Positions 42,830-51,452 of a stretch of DNA of 64,000 nt are shown here, piece by piece. The position numbers and the translations under genes are program-made. The DNA lies in assembly GCA_021789975.1 (NCBI GenBank), contig JAJYIT010000008.1, forward strand, positions 1 through 64,000, given 5' to 3'. The stretch is from Bacteroidota bacterium (GTDB lineage: Bacteria > Bacteroidota > Ignavibacteria > Kryptoniales > JAKASW01). A model generated the notes under the pieces. The model made no database searches and was not told the DNA's origin. It was given only the letters and a program-made list of their open reading frames with translations. The first letter of the stretch is position 1. Each line of letters begins with the position of its first letter.

Positions 42830-44074
42830 CTACAGGCCCAGTACTCTTCTCCGCACCAGCTCGAGAGCTGCCTGCGATGCCCTCTCTTTGAATCTTAGCC
42901 GTTGGTCCGGCAGCACCATCTTTTTCACAATGGTTCCACCGGCATCAGACAACCCGATGTAAACCAGACCTACCGGCTTATCGGGAGTGCCGCCTGTCGG
43001 ACCGGCGATCCCTGTTGTCGATATCCCGATGTCAGTATTTGAAATCTTTCGTACCCCTTCCGCCATTGCTGCGGCCACTTCTTCACTGACTGCACCCAAT
43101 CTGGATATGAGTTCCTCGGGAACTCGGAGGACTTCGGTTTTTGACTTATTGCTATAAGTAACGACTCCGCGCTCAAAATAGCTTGAGCTCCCGGATATGT
43201 TTGTCAGCCTGTTTGCGATCATGCCGCCTGTGCAGCTTTCGGCGACGGAAATTGTCAACCGCTTTTCTGTCAGAAGGTTTGCCAATGCCTCTTCGAGATC
43301 TACTTCGCCGGAGGAGTAAATGAATTTTTCAGCCCGTGCGCGGATTTTCGATTCAATTTCATTTGCGATTTCATCGGCTTCGGCCTCCGAGCCGGCTTTC
43401 ACGGTGATTCGTAGACGGACCCCAAACTGGCTCGGAAGGAAAGCAAGCTTCGCCCTCCCATCGAGCAGATCATCAACACTTCCGAGCAGCTCAAATAAAC
43501 TTGACTCGGCAATACCCGTCGTCTTTAGTACCCGATGTTTGATTACCTGACTGACGCCCGCCGCCCTGATGCGGGGAATGACATACTCTGTCATGAGATT
43601 CTGCATCTCGTGAGGTACTCCGGGCATCACCACGAAGAACTTCTTCTCTTTCTCGAACAGCATACCCGGAGCGGTGCCCCAATGGTTCATTAGTACCTCG
43701 CATCCTTCAGGTACAAGCGCCTGCGCCTCGTTTACCTTCTTCATAGGGATGTTTCTTTTCGATAACCTGTCGCGAACGTTTTCCAGTACCCGGTCATCCA
43801 TAACAAGCTTCGCACCGAAGAAATCTGCCACAACTTTTTTCGTGATATCATCATGAGTAGGGCCGAGACCGCCCGTTACCAGAAGAGCGTCATATTGTCC
43901 GAAGTATTCCCTGAAGACTTTCATTATGCCGTCGTAGTTATCTCCGACTACCACGGTCCGAGCAACTTCTATCCCCGTTTCCGACATCTTCTGACCGATG
44001 AACGCGGCGTTAGTGTTCGTAACCTGACCGATGAGTATCTCGTCGCCGATTGTTATAACTGCTGCAGTTTTCAT
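42830..44074 (-). CDS. cinA: CinA-family nicotinamide-nucleotide amidohydrolase
   Basis: 414 residues, two domains. About 1-170 is the MoCF/COG1058 domain (ITIGDEILIGQVTNTN, LVTGGLGPTHDDITK, PGVPHEM), an ADP-ribose/NMN-related pyrophosphatase. About 255-414 is PncC (TISVAESCTGGMIANRLTN, GVVTYSNKSK, TTGIAGPTGGTPDKPVG), which deamidates NMN. Both keep their signature residues. Gene order cinA-thpR-recA is also known from Deinococcus/Thermus, and cinA-recA from Gram-positives. The start overlaps a possible small reading frame as TGATG. Confidence 0.95.
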   Translation of the reverse strand: MKTAAVITIGDEILIGQVTNTNAAFIGQKMSETGIEVARTVVVGDNYDGIMKVFREYFGQYDALLVTGGLGPTHDDITKKVVADFFGAKLVMDDRVLENVRDRLSKRNIPMKKVNEAQALVPEGCEVLMNHWGTAPGMLFEKEKKFFVVMPGVPHEMQNLMTEYVIPRIRAAGVSQVIKHRVLKTTGIAESSLFELLGSVDDLLDGRAKLAFLPSQFGVRLRITVKAGSEAEADEIANEIESKIRARAEKFIYSSGEVDLEEALANLLTEKRLTISVAESCTGGMIANRLTNISGSSSYFERGVVTYSNKSKTEVLRVPEELISRLGAVSEEVAAAMAEGVRKISNTDIGISTTGIAGPTGGTPDKPVGLVYIGLSDAGGTIVKKMVLPDQRLRFKERASQAALELVRRRVLGL

Positions 44075-44169
44075 CAGAATTCCGGTTCTAAGATAACGAA
44101 GAAAAGGAAGATCGTAAAGGCAGCCGAGCCAGCCAGCCGCGACAGAATATGGGAAACATGGTCCTTCAC
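44074..44169 (-). CDS. Possible 31-residue membrane peptide
   Basis: Between pgpA and cinA a GTG-started frame reads VKDHVSHILSRL then a hydrophobic run (AAFTIFLFFVIL) and ends EPEF. Its TGA overlaps the cinA ATG (TGATG). The amphipathic-then-hydrophobic pattern and the coupled stop are suggestive, but there is no good ribosome-binding site and no known relative. Confidence 0.25.
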   Translation of the reverse strand: MKDHVSHILSRLAGSAAFTIFLFFVILEPEF

Positions 44170-44218
44170 CACCAGTACAATGGAAGTACCGCCCCTAAAA
44201 TGAACTCGGTCTGATTCC

Positions 44219-44692
44219 TTACGCGAATCTCAAAATAATATGGAGAATCACGTTCGTGTATACGGCGCAAACCACATCATCGAGCATTATCATGAGCCCC
44301 CCGTTATTCTTGTCGAAGTAGTTCGCGGGATAAGGCTTGAAAATATCAAGCAGCCTGAAAATCAAGAACGCAATTGCCGCAACGAACAGCCTCTTCGGAA
44401 GAAAGAGAAGTGAAATCCACATTGCAACTACCTCATCGATGACCACTCTTGAAGGGTCGTGTCCGTAAACTCTTTCGGCTCTTCCTGCCGAGTATGACCC
44501 CCAGAAGAAGAACACCACTATTGCCGGGAGTATGACATATAGCCTGTCAAATCCCGGAATGAAGTAAACGATTAGACCGAGAAGAGTCCCGAATGTCCCT
44601 GGAGCGATCGGCGATAGACCGCTCCCCAAACCGGTTGAGATTAGATTATCGACAAAAGAGATTCCGGGCTTACTCGGACTCTGCTCTTCCAC
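44219..44692 (-). CDS. pgpA: Phosphatidylglycerophosphatase A
   Basis: 157 residues. GLGSGLSPIAPGTFGTL is the family's N-terminal signature, GHDPSRVVIDEVVAMW carries the catalytic Asp/Glu set and FRLLDIFKPYPANYFDKNNGGLMIMLDDVV the second half. It removes phosphate from phosphatidylglycerol phosphate, the step after PgsA. Its start overlaps the pgsA end by 23 bp. Confidence 0.95.
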   Translation of the reverse strand: MEEQSPSKPGISFVDNLISTGLGSGLSPIAPGTFGTLLGLIVYFIPGFDRLYVILPAIVVFFFWGSYSAGRAERVYGHDPSRVVIDEVVAMWISLLFLPKRLFVAAIAFLIFRLLDIFKPYPANYFDKNNGGLMIMLDDVVCAVYTNVILHIILRFA

Positions 44693-45275
44693 TGAGCGCC
44701 CTGAAGGAAGTTTGGATCATTTTGAAGTTATCCACAACATATTGCAGACCGGTCCCGAGAGTAAGCACTGTTACTACCAGCATTGAATAGTATAGGACAC
44801 CCTGTGAAAGCACAATGCTAAGAACTCGCGACAGCTCCGGAGTTGTTGCTCTAACAACCACAGCAATCAGCAAGCCATATATGAAAACCATCTGCGTGAA
44901 TGTTTTAATCTTTGCACTGAAATTTGTATGAAGGCTGTTTCCGCGCAGCTCAGCAAAGGACCGTAGTAGGGTAATGGAGATATCGCGTATGACTATAGCC
45001 CAGACCATCCACCAGCGGACCAGTCCGAGCCAAGCAAAAGCCATGAACGCAGAAGAAGTAAGTATTTTGTCCGCGAGAGGATCGAGAAAGTTACCCCATC
45101 TCGTGACTTTACCGATTTTTCTCGCCACCCACCCGTCGTACCAATCGGTCAATGCTGCTACGGCATAAACCGCAACCGATAGCTGCTTGAGCACTATATT
45201 GTCGCTCACGAACAGGACAACAAACAGAGGCGTCAGCAGAATTCTCAGAACGGTAAGTTGATTCGGTAGCGTCAT
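44670..45275 (-). CDS. pgsA: CDP-diacylglycerol--glycerol-3-phosphate 3-phosphatidyltransferase
   Basis: 201 residues, six membrane helices. The CDP-alcohol phosphotransferase motif is complete: D-x2-D-G-x2-A-R-x8-G-x3-D-x3-D, read as DWYDGWVAR through GNFLDPLAD. The N-terminus LPNQLTVLRILLTPLFV is typical of PgsA. It makes phosphatidylglycerol phosphate. As the substrate end can vary, an inositol-phosphate acceptor (with ino1 in the genome) is a remote alternative. It has its own promoter at 45284-45312 and probably leads the run pgsA-pgpA-cinA-thpR-recA-recX. Confidence 0.93.
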   Translation of the reverse strand: MTLPNQLTVLRILLTPLFVVLFVSDNIVLKQLSVAVYAVAALTDWYDGWVARKIGKVTRWGNFLDPLADKILTSSAFMAFAWLGLVRWWMVWAIVIRDISITLLRSFAELRGNSLHTNFSAKIKTFTQMVFIYGLLIAVVVRATTPELSRVLSIVLSQGVLYYSMLVVTVLTLGTGLQYVVDNFKMIQTSFRALSGRAESE

Positions 45276-45283
45276 CCGAACGT

Positions 45284-45312
45284 AATTTAAGTTTCAAGGT
45301 AATGGAGGTCAA
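45284..45312 (-). promoter_or_regulatory. pgsA promoter, predicted leaderless
   Basis: Minus strand TTGACC (45307-45312), 17 bp, TAAATT (45284-45289), then 8 bases to the ATG at 45275. Transcription would start within about one base of the start codon. Confidence 0.6.
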
Positions 45313-45327
45313 GTGACTTCCACTCAA

Positions 45328-45356
45328 TTGAATTTAAGGAGAAGACGGAATATTTT
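45328..45356 (+). promoter_or_regulatory. M20 amidohydrolase promoter, predicted leaderless
   Basis: TTGAAT (45328-45333), 17 bp, TATTTT (45351-45356), then 6 bases to the ATG at 45363. It points away from the pgsA promoter; the two -35 elements are 15 bp apart, so one regulator could touch both. Confidence 0.55.
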
Positions 45357-45362
45357 TAGGTA

Positions 45363-46589
45363 ATGGAAGATAAGAACCACGCATCCGCCGACATTTCAGC
45401 GCGGACGTGTCTTTCACTCGCGAGGGAGTTCTACCCCGAAGTTGTAAGAATCAGACGGCAGCTCCACCAGTACCCGGAATTGGCATTCGAAGAATATGAC
45501 ACCGCCAATTTGGTAGCCTGTGAATTAAAAAGGCTCGGCATCGGAACGACACAAGGTGTAGCGAAGACCGGATTGGTGGGAATTCTCGATAAGAGAGCGA
45601 GAGGACCCGTCGTTGCGTTGAGAGCTGATATGGATGCCCTCCCCGTTGCTGAAGAGACCGATCTTCCTTTCAAGAGCAAACGTCAGGGGAAAATGCACGC
45701 TTGTGGTCACGATAGCCACATGGCTATGCTCTTGGGAGCGGCTAAGATTCTCATGCAGCTCAAAGAAGAGATCCGCGGGACGGTCAAGTTTCTTTTCCAG
45801 CCCAGTGAAGAAAAGAATCCCGGTGGTGCGCCGTCGATGATCAAAGATGGCGCCCTTTCGGATCCAGAGGTGGACGCGATTTTCGGTCAGCACATAACCA
45901 CCGACCTTCCGGTAGGAACCGCCGGATTCCGGCCTGGTCCCACCATGGCGTCGGCAGATGAAATCTACATTACGGTGCTCGGCAAAGGCGGCCATGGCGC
46001 CAAACCACACCAGGCGGTAGACCCTATACTAATCAGTGCGCACATCATAACCGCGCTCCAGGCAGTAATAAGCCGGAGTAGGAACCCTTTCGAACCTTCG
46101 GTACTTACCATAGGGTCTATACATGGCGGCACCGCAACGAACATCATCCCCGACTCTGTAAAACTCATGGGGACTTTCCGTGCTATGAATGAGAAATGGA
46201 GATCCAGGGCTCTGGATCTGATAAAGAAGACCGCTGAGGAAACATCGAGAGGGCTTGGCGGCAAATGCGTCGTCGAAGTGAGTCGCGGATACCCGGTACT
46301 CATAAATTCCCAAAAGGAAACTGACTTTGCCATTGAAAGAGCGGGTGAAATCCTCGGGAAAAAGGGAGCAGTCATCATACCTCCCGTGATGGGTGCAGAG
46401 GATTTTTCGTACTACCTTCAAAAGAAACCGGGATCTTTCTGGTGGATGGGCGCGAGAAATCCGAAAATCGGAGCGACCGCTTCCATACACAGCTCCAAAT
46501 TCGCAATAGACGAATCGGCTATGATGTACGGCTCAGCTCTCCTGGCGCATATCACTCTGCGCTACCTGCACGAAAGCGGTGTCAAATAA
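45363..46589 (+). CDS. M20-family amidohydrolase (N-acyl amino acid hydrolase type)
   Basis: 408 residues. Metal site and core: VVALRADMDALPV, GKMHACGHDSHMAMLLGAA, FLFQPSEEKNPGGA and the late GAEDFSYYL. The lid domain has GGHGAKPHQAVDPI and GGTATNIIPD. The closest functional group is the IAA-amino acid/hippurate hydrolase (M20D) subfamily, which removes acyl groups from amino acids with two metal ions. No signal peptide, so cytoplasmic. It leads the plus-strand run. Confidence 0.92.
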   Translation: MEDKNHASADISARTCLSLAREFYPEVVRIRRQLHQYPELAFEEYDTANLVACELKRLGIGTTQGVAKTGLVGILDKRARGPVVALRADMDALPVAEETDLPFKSKRQGKMHACGHDSHMAMLLGAAKILMQLKEEIRGTVKFLFQPSEEKNPGGAPSMIKDGALSDPEVDAIFGQHITTDLPVGTAGFRPGPTMASADEIYITVLGKGGHGAKPHQAVDPILISAHIITALQAVISRSRNPFEPSVLTIGSIHGGTATNIIPDSVKLMGTFRAMNEKWRSRALDLIKKTAEETSRGLGGKCVVEVSRGYPVLINSQKETDFAIERAGEILGKKGAVIIPPVMGAEDFSYYLQKKPGSFWWMGARNPKIGATASIHSSKFAIDESAMMYGSALLAHITLRYLHESGVK

Positions 46590-46591
46590 TC

Positions 46592-49456
46592 GTGAAGGCA
46601 AGAGCGAATGAAAAAGTAGCCGCCATCCTTTCCAAAATATTTGAATTGACCGTTAACTCCGGCACGGCAGCAAGCGCATCACGGCTTGTGGAACAGTTGG
46701 AGCAGGCCAGCGCAACTCTGCCCGACCAATTTATGACGGTAAATAACTTCGAAAGATTCATCTCCGCCACTCCAAATTCGGCGTCTGTGCTTTCGGATAT
46801 CTCGAAGGATCCGAAGCTCCTTTCCGATTTTCTCAAAGTAATTTCTACGAGCCAGTATCTTTCAGATATCCTGGTCAGGCATCCGGCATTCTTTCGCTTT
46901 CTCTTCTCGCCGGCCGGGATTGAGTCGCCGCTCGATCCTTCTCGTCTGCAACAAGAGATGTCGGGACAAGTCGCTATCTACAAAGATTTCTCGCGCAAAT
47001 CGGATTACATCCGGAGAATCTACAAAAGAGAGATATTGAGAATTGGAGCTCGCGACATTTGTGGGAAAGACGACATCGAACACACCACCCACCAGGTATC
47101 AGATCTTGCTGAATCCATCTTGAAAGTTTCATTTCAAATCATCTCAACGGAATATGTCACAAAGCATAACCTCACACCGCCGGACATCGCATGCATTGCA
47201 CTTGGAAAGCTCGGTGGGAATGAACTGAATTACAGCTCGGATATCGATCTCCTCTTTTTGTTCTCGGATGAAGGACATGAAGATGCGCACAAGGCATCGG
47301 AGCAGGCGAACAATTTTGTGGGTCAACTGGTGAAGATGCTGACGGCGGAATCGCCGGAGGGACATCTCTATCGGGTGGATCTTCGCTTGAGACCGGACGG
47401 CCAAGCCGGTCCGGCGGCGCAGAGCTTAGATAGCGCTCTTTCTTACTACGAGTCTCGAGGCGAATTGTGGGAACGCCAAATGCTAATCAAGGCCAGCCAT
47501 GTCGCGGGAAACGAGAAGGTCAGCGACATTTTCCTGAAGACTCTCCGGCCATTTATCTACCCGAGAACATGGCTTGAGAACCCGATAGATGAGATTCCGA
47601 GAATGAAAATCAGGATCGAGACCGCTAGCCCGACCGAATACGACATAAAGCTTCGCCGCGGCGGGATAAGGGATATCGAATTCATCGTCCAGGCTTTGCA
47701 GCTTCTCAACGGCGGCTCGTATCCCGATCTCCAGACCGGTAATACACTTCAAGCGGTCCGCTGCCTCGGCGAAAACAAGATTCTCTCCAGGCAGGAAGCG
47801 CAGCGTCTCTCCGATGCATATAAGTTCTTCAGACTGGTCGAACACAGGCTACAGCTCTTCAGCAACAAGCAGACTCACACCCTGCCTTCCGACGGGAAGG
47901 AATTCAGAGAGCTGTCCAAGAGATGCGACTACAAGAACGAGCGGCGGTTCAGGAATGAGCTGTTCGCCTATTTCGATTCTGTTTCGGATCTGTTCAACAA
48001 CGTGTTCAGGATTGAGCAGCCCATCGAGCGCAGCGAGATCGAGCAGCTATTGGAGGGCACCGTTAACGATGAGCGGACGAGGCACGTGCTGGAGAACTAT
48101 GGGTTGGAAAGGATCGAAGAGAGCTACCGAAATGTCCAGTTCCTCTCCAGGGGAGTGACCCGCGCAGGAGACATAGAATTTCCTTCGGCGGTTACACGGG
48201 CATTCCGGGAAATCGCACCCCACCTCCTCGAGGATATTAAGCTGACGGTCGATCCAGATCTCACTTTAAGAAATCTCGCGCGTCTCGTACCAGCCATCAA
48301 GAGCCTGGAAGTATTCTACAAGTCTCTTTCAAATGAAACATTCAGCCGGTTGGTGCTTACCCTTTGCTCAAAGGCCACCCGCTTTGTCGATTATATCACT
48401 GTCGAGCCGCTGCTGCTCGATCTTATAATCGCTCCCGATCGTCTTTTGGGTGTCGATGTCTACATGCCTGATACGCTGTCGCTCTCCCTGGCAAAAGAAT
48501 TCAACGAAATAAAACTGGGCATTCTGTATCTTCTCGGCGATATTTCGCTTTCGGAAATGCACACAAGGTGGACAGACGTGGCGGAGAAATTTTTCCTGAG
48601 CGCCGTGAATCGTGTATTCCCGAAAAGGGCACCAATGATAATTGCGGGAGGTAAATTCGGCTCACGCGAGATGTCCTTTATGTCGGACCTCGATGTGATC
48701 TTCATTCTGCCCGACCGGCTGAAATCAGACAAATCGTCCATCGAGAAAAAAATTCCGGAGATTCAAAGGGAGCTTCTTGACGGAACCGGGAAGCCGGTCT
48801 TCAGCGTCGATCTAAAGCTTAGGCCCGAAGGCAAGAGCGCCCCGCTCCTGATGACCGAATCCGAATACAATGTCTACCTGGAAAAGCGGCTGTCAGTCTG
48901 GGAGAGGATGGCAATGACTCGCTTCCGCATCCTCGGAAAAGAAGCAACATTGCGCGATGCGGTATCCAGATCTCTTCACAGCCATGACCTTACGCCTGCG
49001 GCGGCCGAAGAAATCAGCTCGCTCTACTCGAAAGCAATTCAGAGTCACAGCTACTTCGACGAAATCGATGTCAAAACCGGCGACGGCGGCTTGTTCGCAA
49101 TCGAATTCTTGGCACAGACTCTTTCGCTCAAGAGGATAAGCGAGCTGAAGGAGATCTTCCCCACTAGCATACCGCTTTTGATGGAAGGTCTTGCGGCACT
49201 CGGAGCAGTTTCGGAGGAGAAATCCGAGGAGGCGATTGAGAGTTATTCGTTCTATCGAATGATCGAGTTCTCAAACTATGCATCTCTGTCGAAGACCAGC
49301 TGTAAAATTCCGCACGATGAGCGTGAGCTTGAGTCGCTCTCTTCTCACCTGGACTTTAAGAACTCAGACGAATTCCTCGATAGCCTCAAATCAAGAATGC
49401 GAAGGATGAGTTCGCTGCTTCGCAAAGAGCTGGCTGCTTTGAGCGAGAAAGATTGA
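46592..49456 (+). CDS. glnE: Glutamine-synthetase adenylyltransferase/deadenylyltransferase
   Basis: About 954 residues from the GTG at 46592, two bases after the M20 stop; the frame is open further upstream but only within M20. Two nucleotidyltransferase domains are visible: GKLGGNELNYSSDIDLLFLF (about residue 210) and GKFGSREMSFMSDLDVIFIL (about 685), both with G-x2-G...D-x-D. Helical linkers include RRGGIRDIEFIVQALQLL and GGLFAIEFLAQTLSL. GlnE adds and removes AMP on glutamine synthetase in response to PII. Neither glnA nor glnB is nearby. Confidence 0.93.
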   Translation: MKARANEKVAAILSKIFELTVNSGTAASASRLVEQLEQASATLPDQFMTVNNFERFISATPNSASVLSDISKDPKLLSDFLKVISTSQYLSDILVRHPAFFRFLFSPAGIESPLDPSRLQQEMSGQVAIYKDFSRKSDYIRRIYKREILRIGARDICGKDDIEHTTHQVSDLAESILKVSFQIISTEYVTKHNLTPPDIACIALGKLGGNELNYSSDIDLLFLFSDEGHEDAHKASEQANNFVGQLVKMLTAESPEGHLYRVDLRLRPDGQAGPAAQSLDSALSYYESRGELWERQMLIKASHVAGNEKVSDIFLKTLRPFIYPRTWLENPIDEIPRMKIRIETASPTEYDIKLRRGGIRDIEFIVQALQLLNGGSYPDLQTGNTLQAVRCLGENKILSRQEAQRLSDAYKFFRLVEHRLQLFSNKQTHTLPSDGKEFRELSKRCDYKNERRFRNELFAYFDSVSDLFNNVFRIEQPIERSEIEQLLEGTVNDERTRHVLENYGLERIEESYRNVQFLSRGVTRAGDIEFPSAVTRAFREIAPHLLEDIKLTVDPDLTLRNLARLVPAIKSLEVFYKSLSNETFSRLVLTLCSKATRFVDYITVEPLLLDLIIAPDRLLGVDVYMPDTLSLSLAKEFNEIKLGILYLLGDISLSEMHTRWTDVAEKFFLSAVNRVFPKRAPMIIAGGKFGSREMSFMSDLDVIFILPDRLKSDKSSIEKKIPEIQRELLDGTGKPVFSVDLKLRPEGKSAPLLMTESEYNVYLEKRLSVWERMAMTRFRILGKEATLRDAVSRSLHSHDLTPAAAEEISSLYSKAIQSHSYFDEIDVKTGDGGLFAIEFLAQTLSLKRISELKEIFPTSIPLLMEGLAALGAVSEEKSEEAIESYSFYRMIEFSNYASLSKTSCKIPHDERELESLSSHLDFKNSDEFLDSLKSRMRRMSSLLRKELAALSEKD

Positions 49457-49469
49457 TTCCGGTATTCGG

Positions 49470-51452
49470 TTGAGCGTACGTCGAAAAGAAACCGTCAGAG
49501 AGACACCCACCGCCAAAGGGGCATCAGTCTTGTCCGCATCTCACAAGTTTTCCCGTCACGACGTACTGATCGCCGGTTCCCTCTCGCTCATCTCCTTCAT
49601 AGTATACTTCCCCACCATGTCCCGGAGCGTTCCATACATCGATGGTGGCGAACTCACAACGGTTCTGTGGACTCTCGGCATAGCACATCCCACCGGTTAC
49701 CCTCTCTGGACACTTCTGGGATTCCTTTTTGTCCACATCCCTACGTTCGGTGAAGTGGTCGCACGAGCAAACTTGTTTGCCACGGTTTGCACATCGTTAT
49801 CCACCGCCATGTTCTATCTGGCATTCCTAAGGATGCAGGCAGTCCTGACACCAGCAGGGAAAAGGTCGGCGGAGCCGAAGCAGTCAAAAAAATCCACCGC
49901 GAATGTACCAAAAGGTCATTTGCTGGCTGATGAAAAGACTTCCAGACTCCCGGCTTTTGCTGCGGCCTTAACACTGGCTTTTTCATTGACGTTTTGGAAG
50001 CAGGCTACCGTTGTCGAGACGTATTCACTTGAGCTATTCTTATTTGCCGCGATAATTACCGTTTGGCTGGGCTTCTACGATTTGCCGACCAGATCGCGAT
50101 CCTACTTTGCTGGATTAGTGCTCGGGCTCGGTTTCACAAACCATATGACTACGGTTCTCACCATCCCGGCAATCCTGTTTCTACTTGTCTCGGCATACAG
50201 ACGAAGGAAATTCAAGCTCCAGATCCTTTATTTCGTTATCCTGGGCGGATTGACTGCGGCACTCATCTACCTGTATCTTCCGATCCGCGCCTCGCAGGCA
50301 CCTCTTATGGACTGGGGAAATCCGGACACGCTCAAAAGATTCTACTGGCAGGTGTCTGCTAAACAATTCAGGACCTGGATGTTCAGCTCACTTGATGTGT
50401 TCGAACGTCAACTCGGAGTGTTTGCATCGAGCATTTACCCGGACTTCAGAATATCAGCGGTCGTCGTGATCATCGGGGTGGCAACAAGCTTTCTCTCACG
50501 CAGAAGATTTTTCTGGTTCACAATTCTTCTCGTCGTCGGTGACGTAACGTATGCCAGCAACTACAATATCCATAACATTCACAGCTATTTTCTCCTCGCC
50601 TTCATCGGGTTTGCGGCTTTCGGCCTCATGGGCTACAGCTTCCTGGTACAGAGGATGAGAGCAATGAGATACGGTAAAGCTGCGGCGCTCATCCTCATCT
50701 TTCCGGTTGTTTCTGCATTTTCAAATTTCGGCGGCCCGAACGCGAGCAACGATTACGCCGTCGAATGTTACAGTCATGATATCCTGACCAGCGTCCCAAA
50801 AAATTCGGTCATATTATCATTTCAGTGGGATATATTCGTAGCGGGATCTATCTATTATCAGCATGTGGATGATGTGCGGACCGATGTAACTGTGATAGAT
50901 AAGGAACTCCTCAGACGATCATGGTACGCGGCAGAAGTGCATAGCCGGTATCCGTTCTTGTTTCCGAAAAACGATCAGGTTTATCGCTTCTACCGGGATA
51001 ATCTTCGCTTGTTTGAAAACAACCTGCCATACGACCCGAGAACGATCCAGCGAAGTTATTCCGATTACATCAGGGAAATAATTCTTGGTGCACTCCGTCA
51101 TGGACGGAAGATATTCGTCGGTCCGGAGATTCAGAACAAATATCTTTACGGGTTCAACAAGGTTCCATATGGTCTGTTGTTCGAATTGACTCCAGACACG
51201 ACTTACGTCCCCTTCAGTTCGAGAGGACTGAACGGCTACCGGGGGGCTCAGAAACTGGACAACCCCTATTCGCACCAGATACTCAACTTCTATGAAACTA
51301 TGTTCATGGCGAGGGCCGGCTACGAGTATACTCACAAACATCTTAGACTGACGATTCAATGGATAGATAAAGCACTTGCGGTCGATCCATCTTCACAGCA
51401 AGCGCAAACGGCAAAGGCGCAATTACTGCAGGAGCTGAGTCGCGTCAGATGA
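49470..51452 (+). CDS. DUF2723 membrane glycosyltransferase (protein O-mannosyltransferase-like)
   Basis: 660 residues. About 11 helices from residue 33 on; the diagnostic DUF2723 opening is SRSVPYIDGGELTTVLWTLGIAHPTGYPL, with Asp/Glu in the first outside loop as in GT39/GT-C enzymes. A soluble C-terminal part (about 430-660) has no clear motif. Related proteins (TMEM260 in animals) O-mannosylate proteins from a lipid-phosphate sugar; bacterial substrates are unknown. A polyprenyl-phosphate-mannose synthase at 15725 could supply the donor (inference). The start is a TTG without a strong ribosome-binding site. Confidence 0.85.
   Translation: MSVRRKETVRETPTAKGASVLSASHKFSRHDVLIAGSLSLISFIVYFPTMSRSVPYIDGGELTTVLWTLGIAHPTGYPLWTLLGFLFVHIPTFGEVVARANLFATVCTSLSTAMFYLAFLRMQAVLTPAGKRSAEPKQSKKSTANVPKGHLLADEKTSRLPAFAAALTLAFSLTFWKQATVVETYSLELFLFAAIITVWLGFYDLPTRSRSYFAGLVLGLGFTNHMTTVLTIPAILFLLVSAYRRRKFKLQILYFVILGGLTAALIYLYLPIRASQAPLMDWGNPDTLKRFYWQVSAKQFRTWMFSSLDVFERQLGVFASSIYPDFRISAVVVIIGVATSFLSRRRFFWFTILLVVGDVTYASNYNIHNIHSYFLLAFIGFAAFGLMGYSFLVQRMRAMRYGKAAALILIFPVVSAFSNFGGPNASNDYAVECYSHDILTSVPKNSVILSFQWDIFVAGSIYYQHVDDVRTDVTVIDKELLRRSWYAAEVHSRYPFLFPKNDQVYRFYRDNLRLFENNLPYDPRTIQRSYSDYIREIILGALRHGRKIFVGPEIQNKYLYGFNKVPYGLLFELTPDTTYVPFSSRGLNGYRGAQKLDNPYSHQILNFYETMFMARAGYEYTHKHLRLTIQWIDKALAVDPSSQQAQTAKAQLLQELSRVR

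Noticed and set aside
46442-46591. N-terminal extension of GlnE by 50 residues
   Set aside because: It lies wholly inside the M20 gene in another frame, resembles no GlnE N-terminus, and a GTG directly after the M20 stop gives a normal length.
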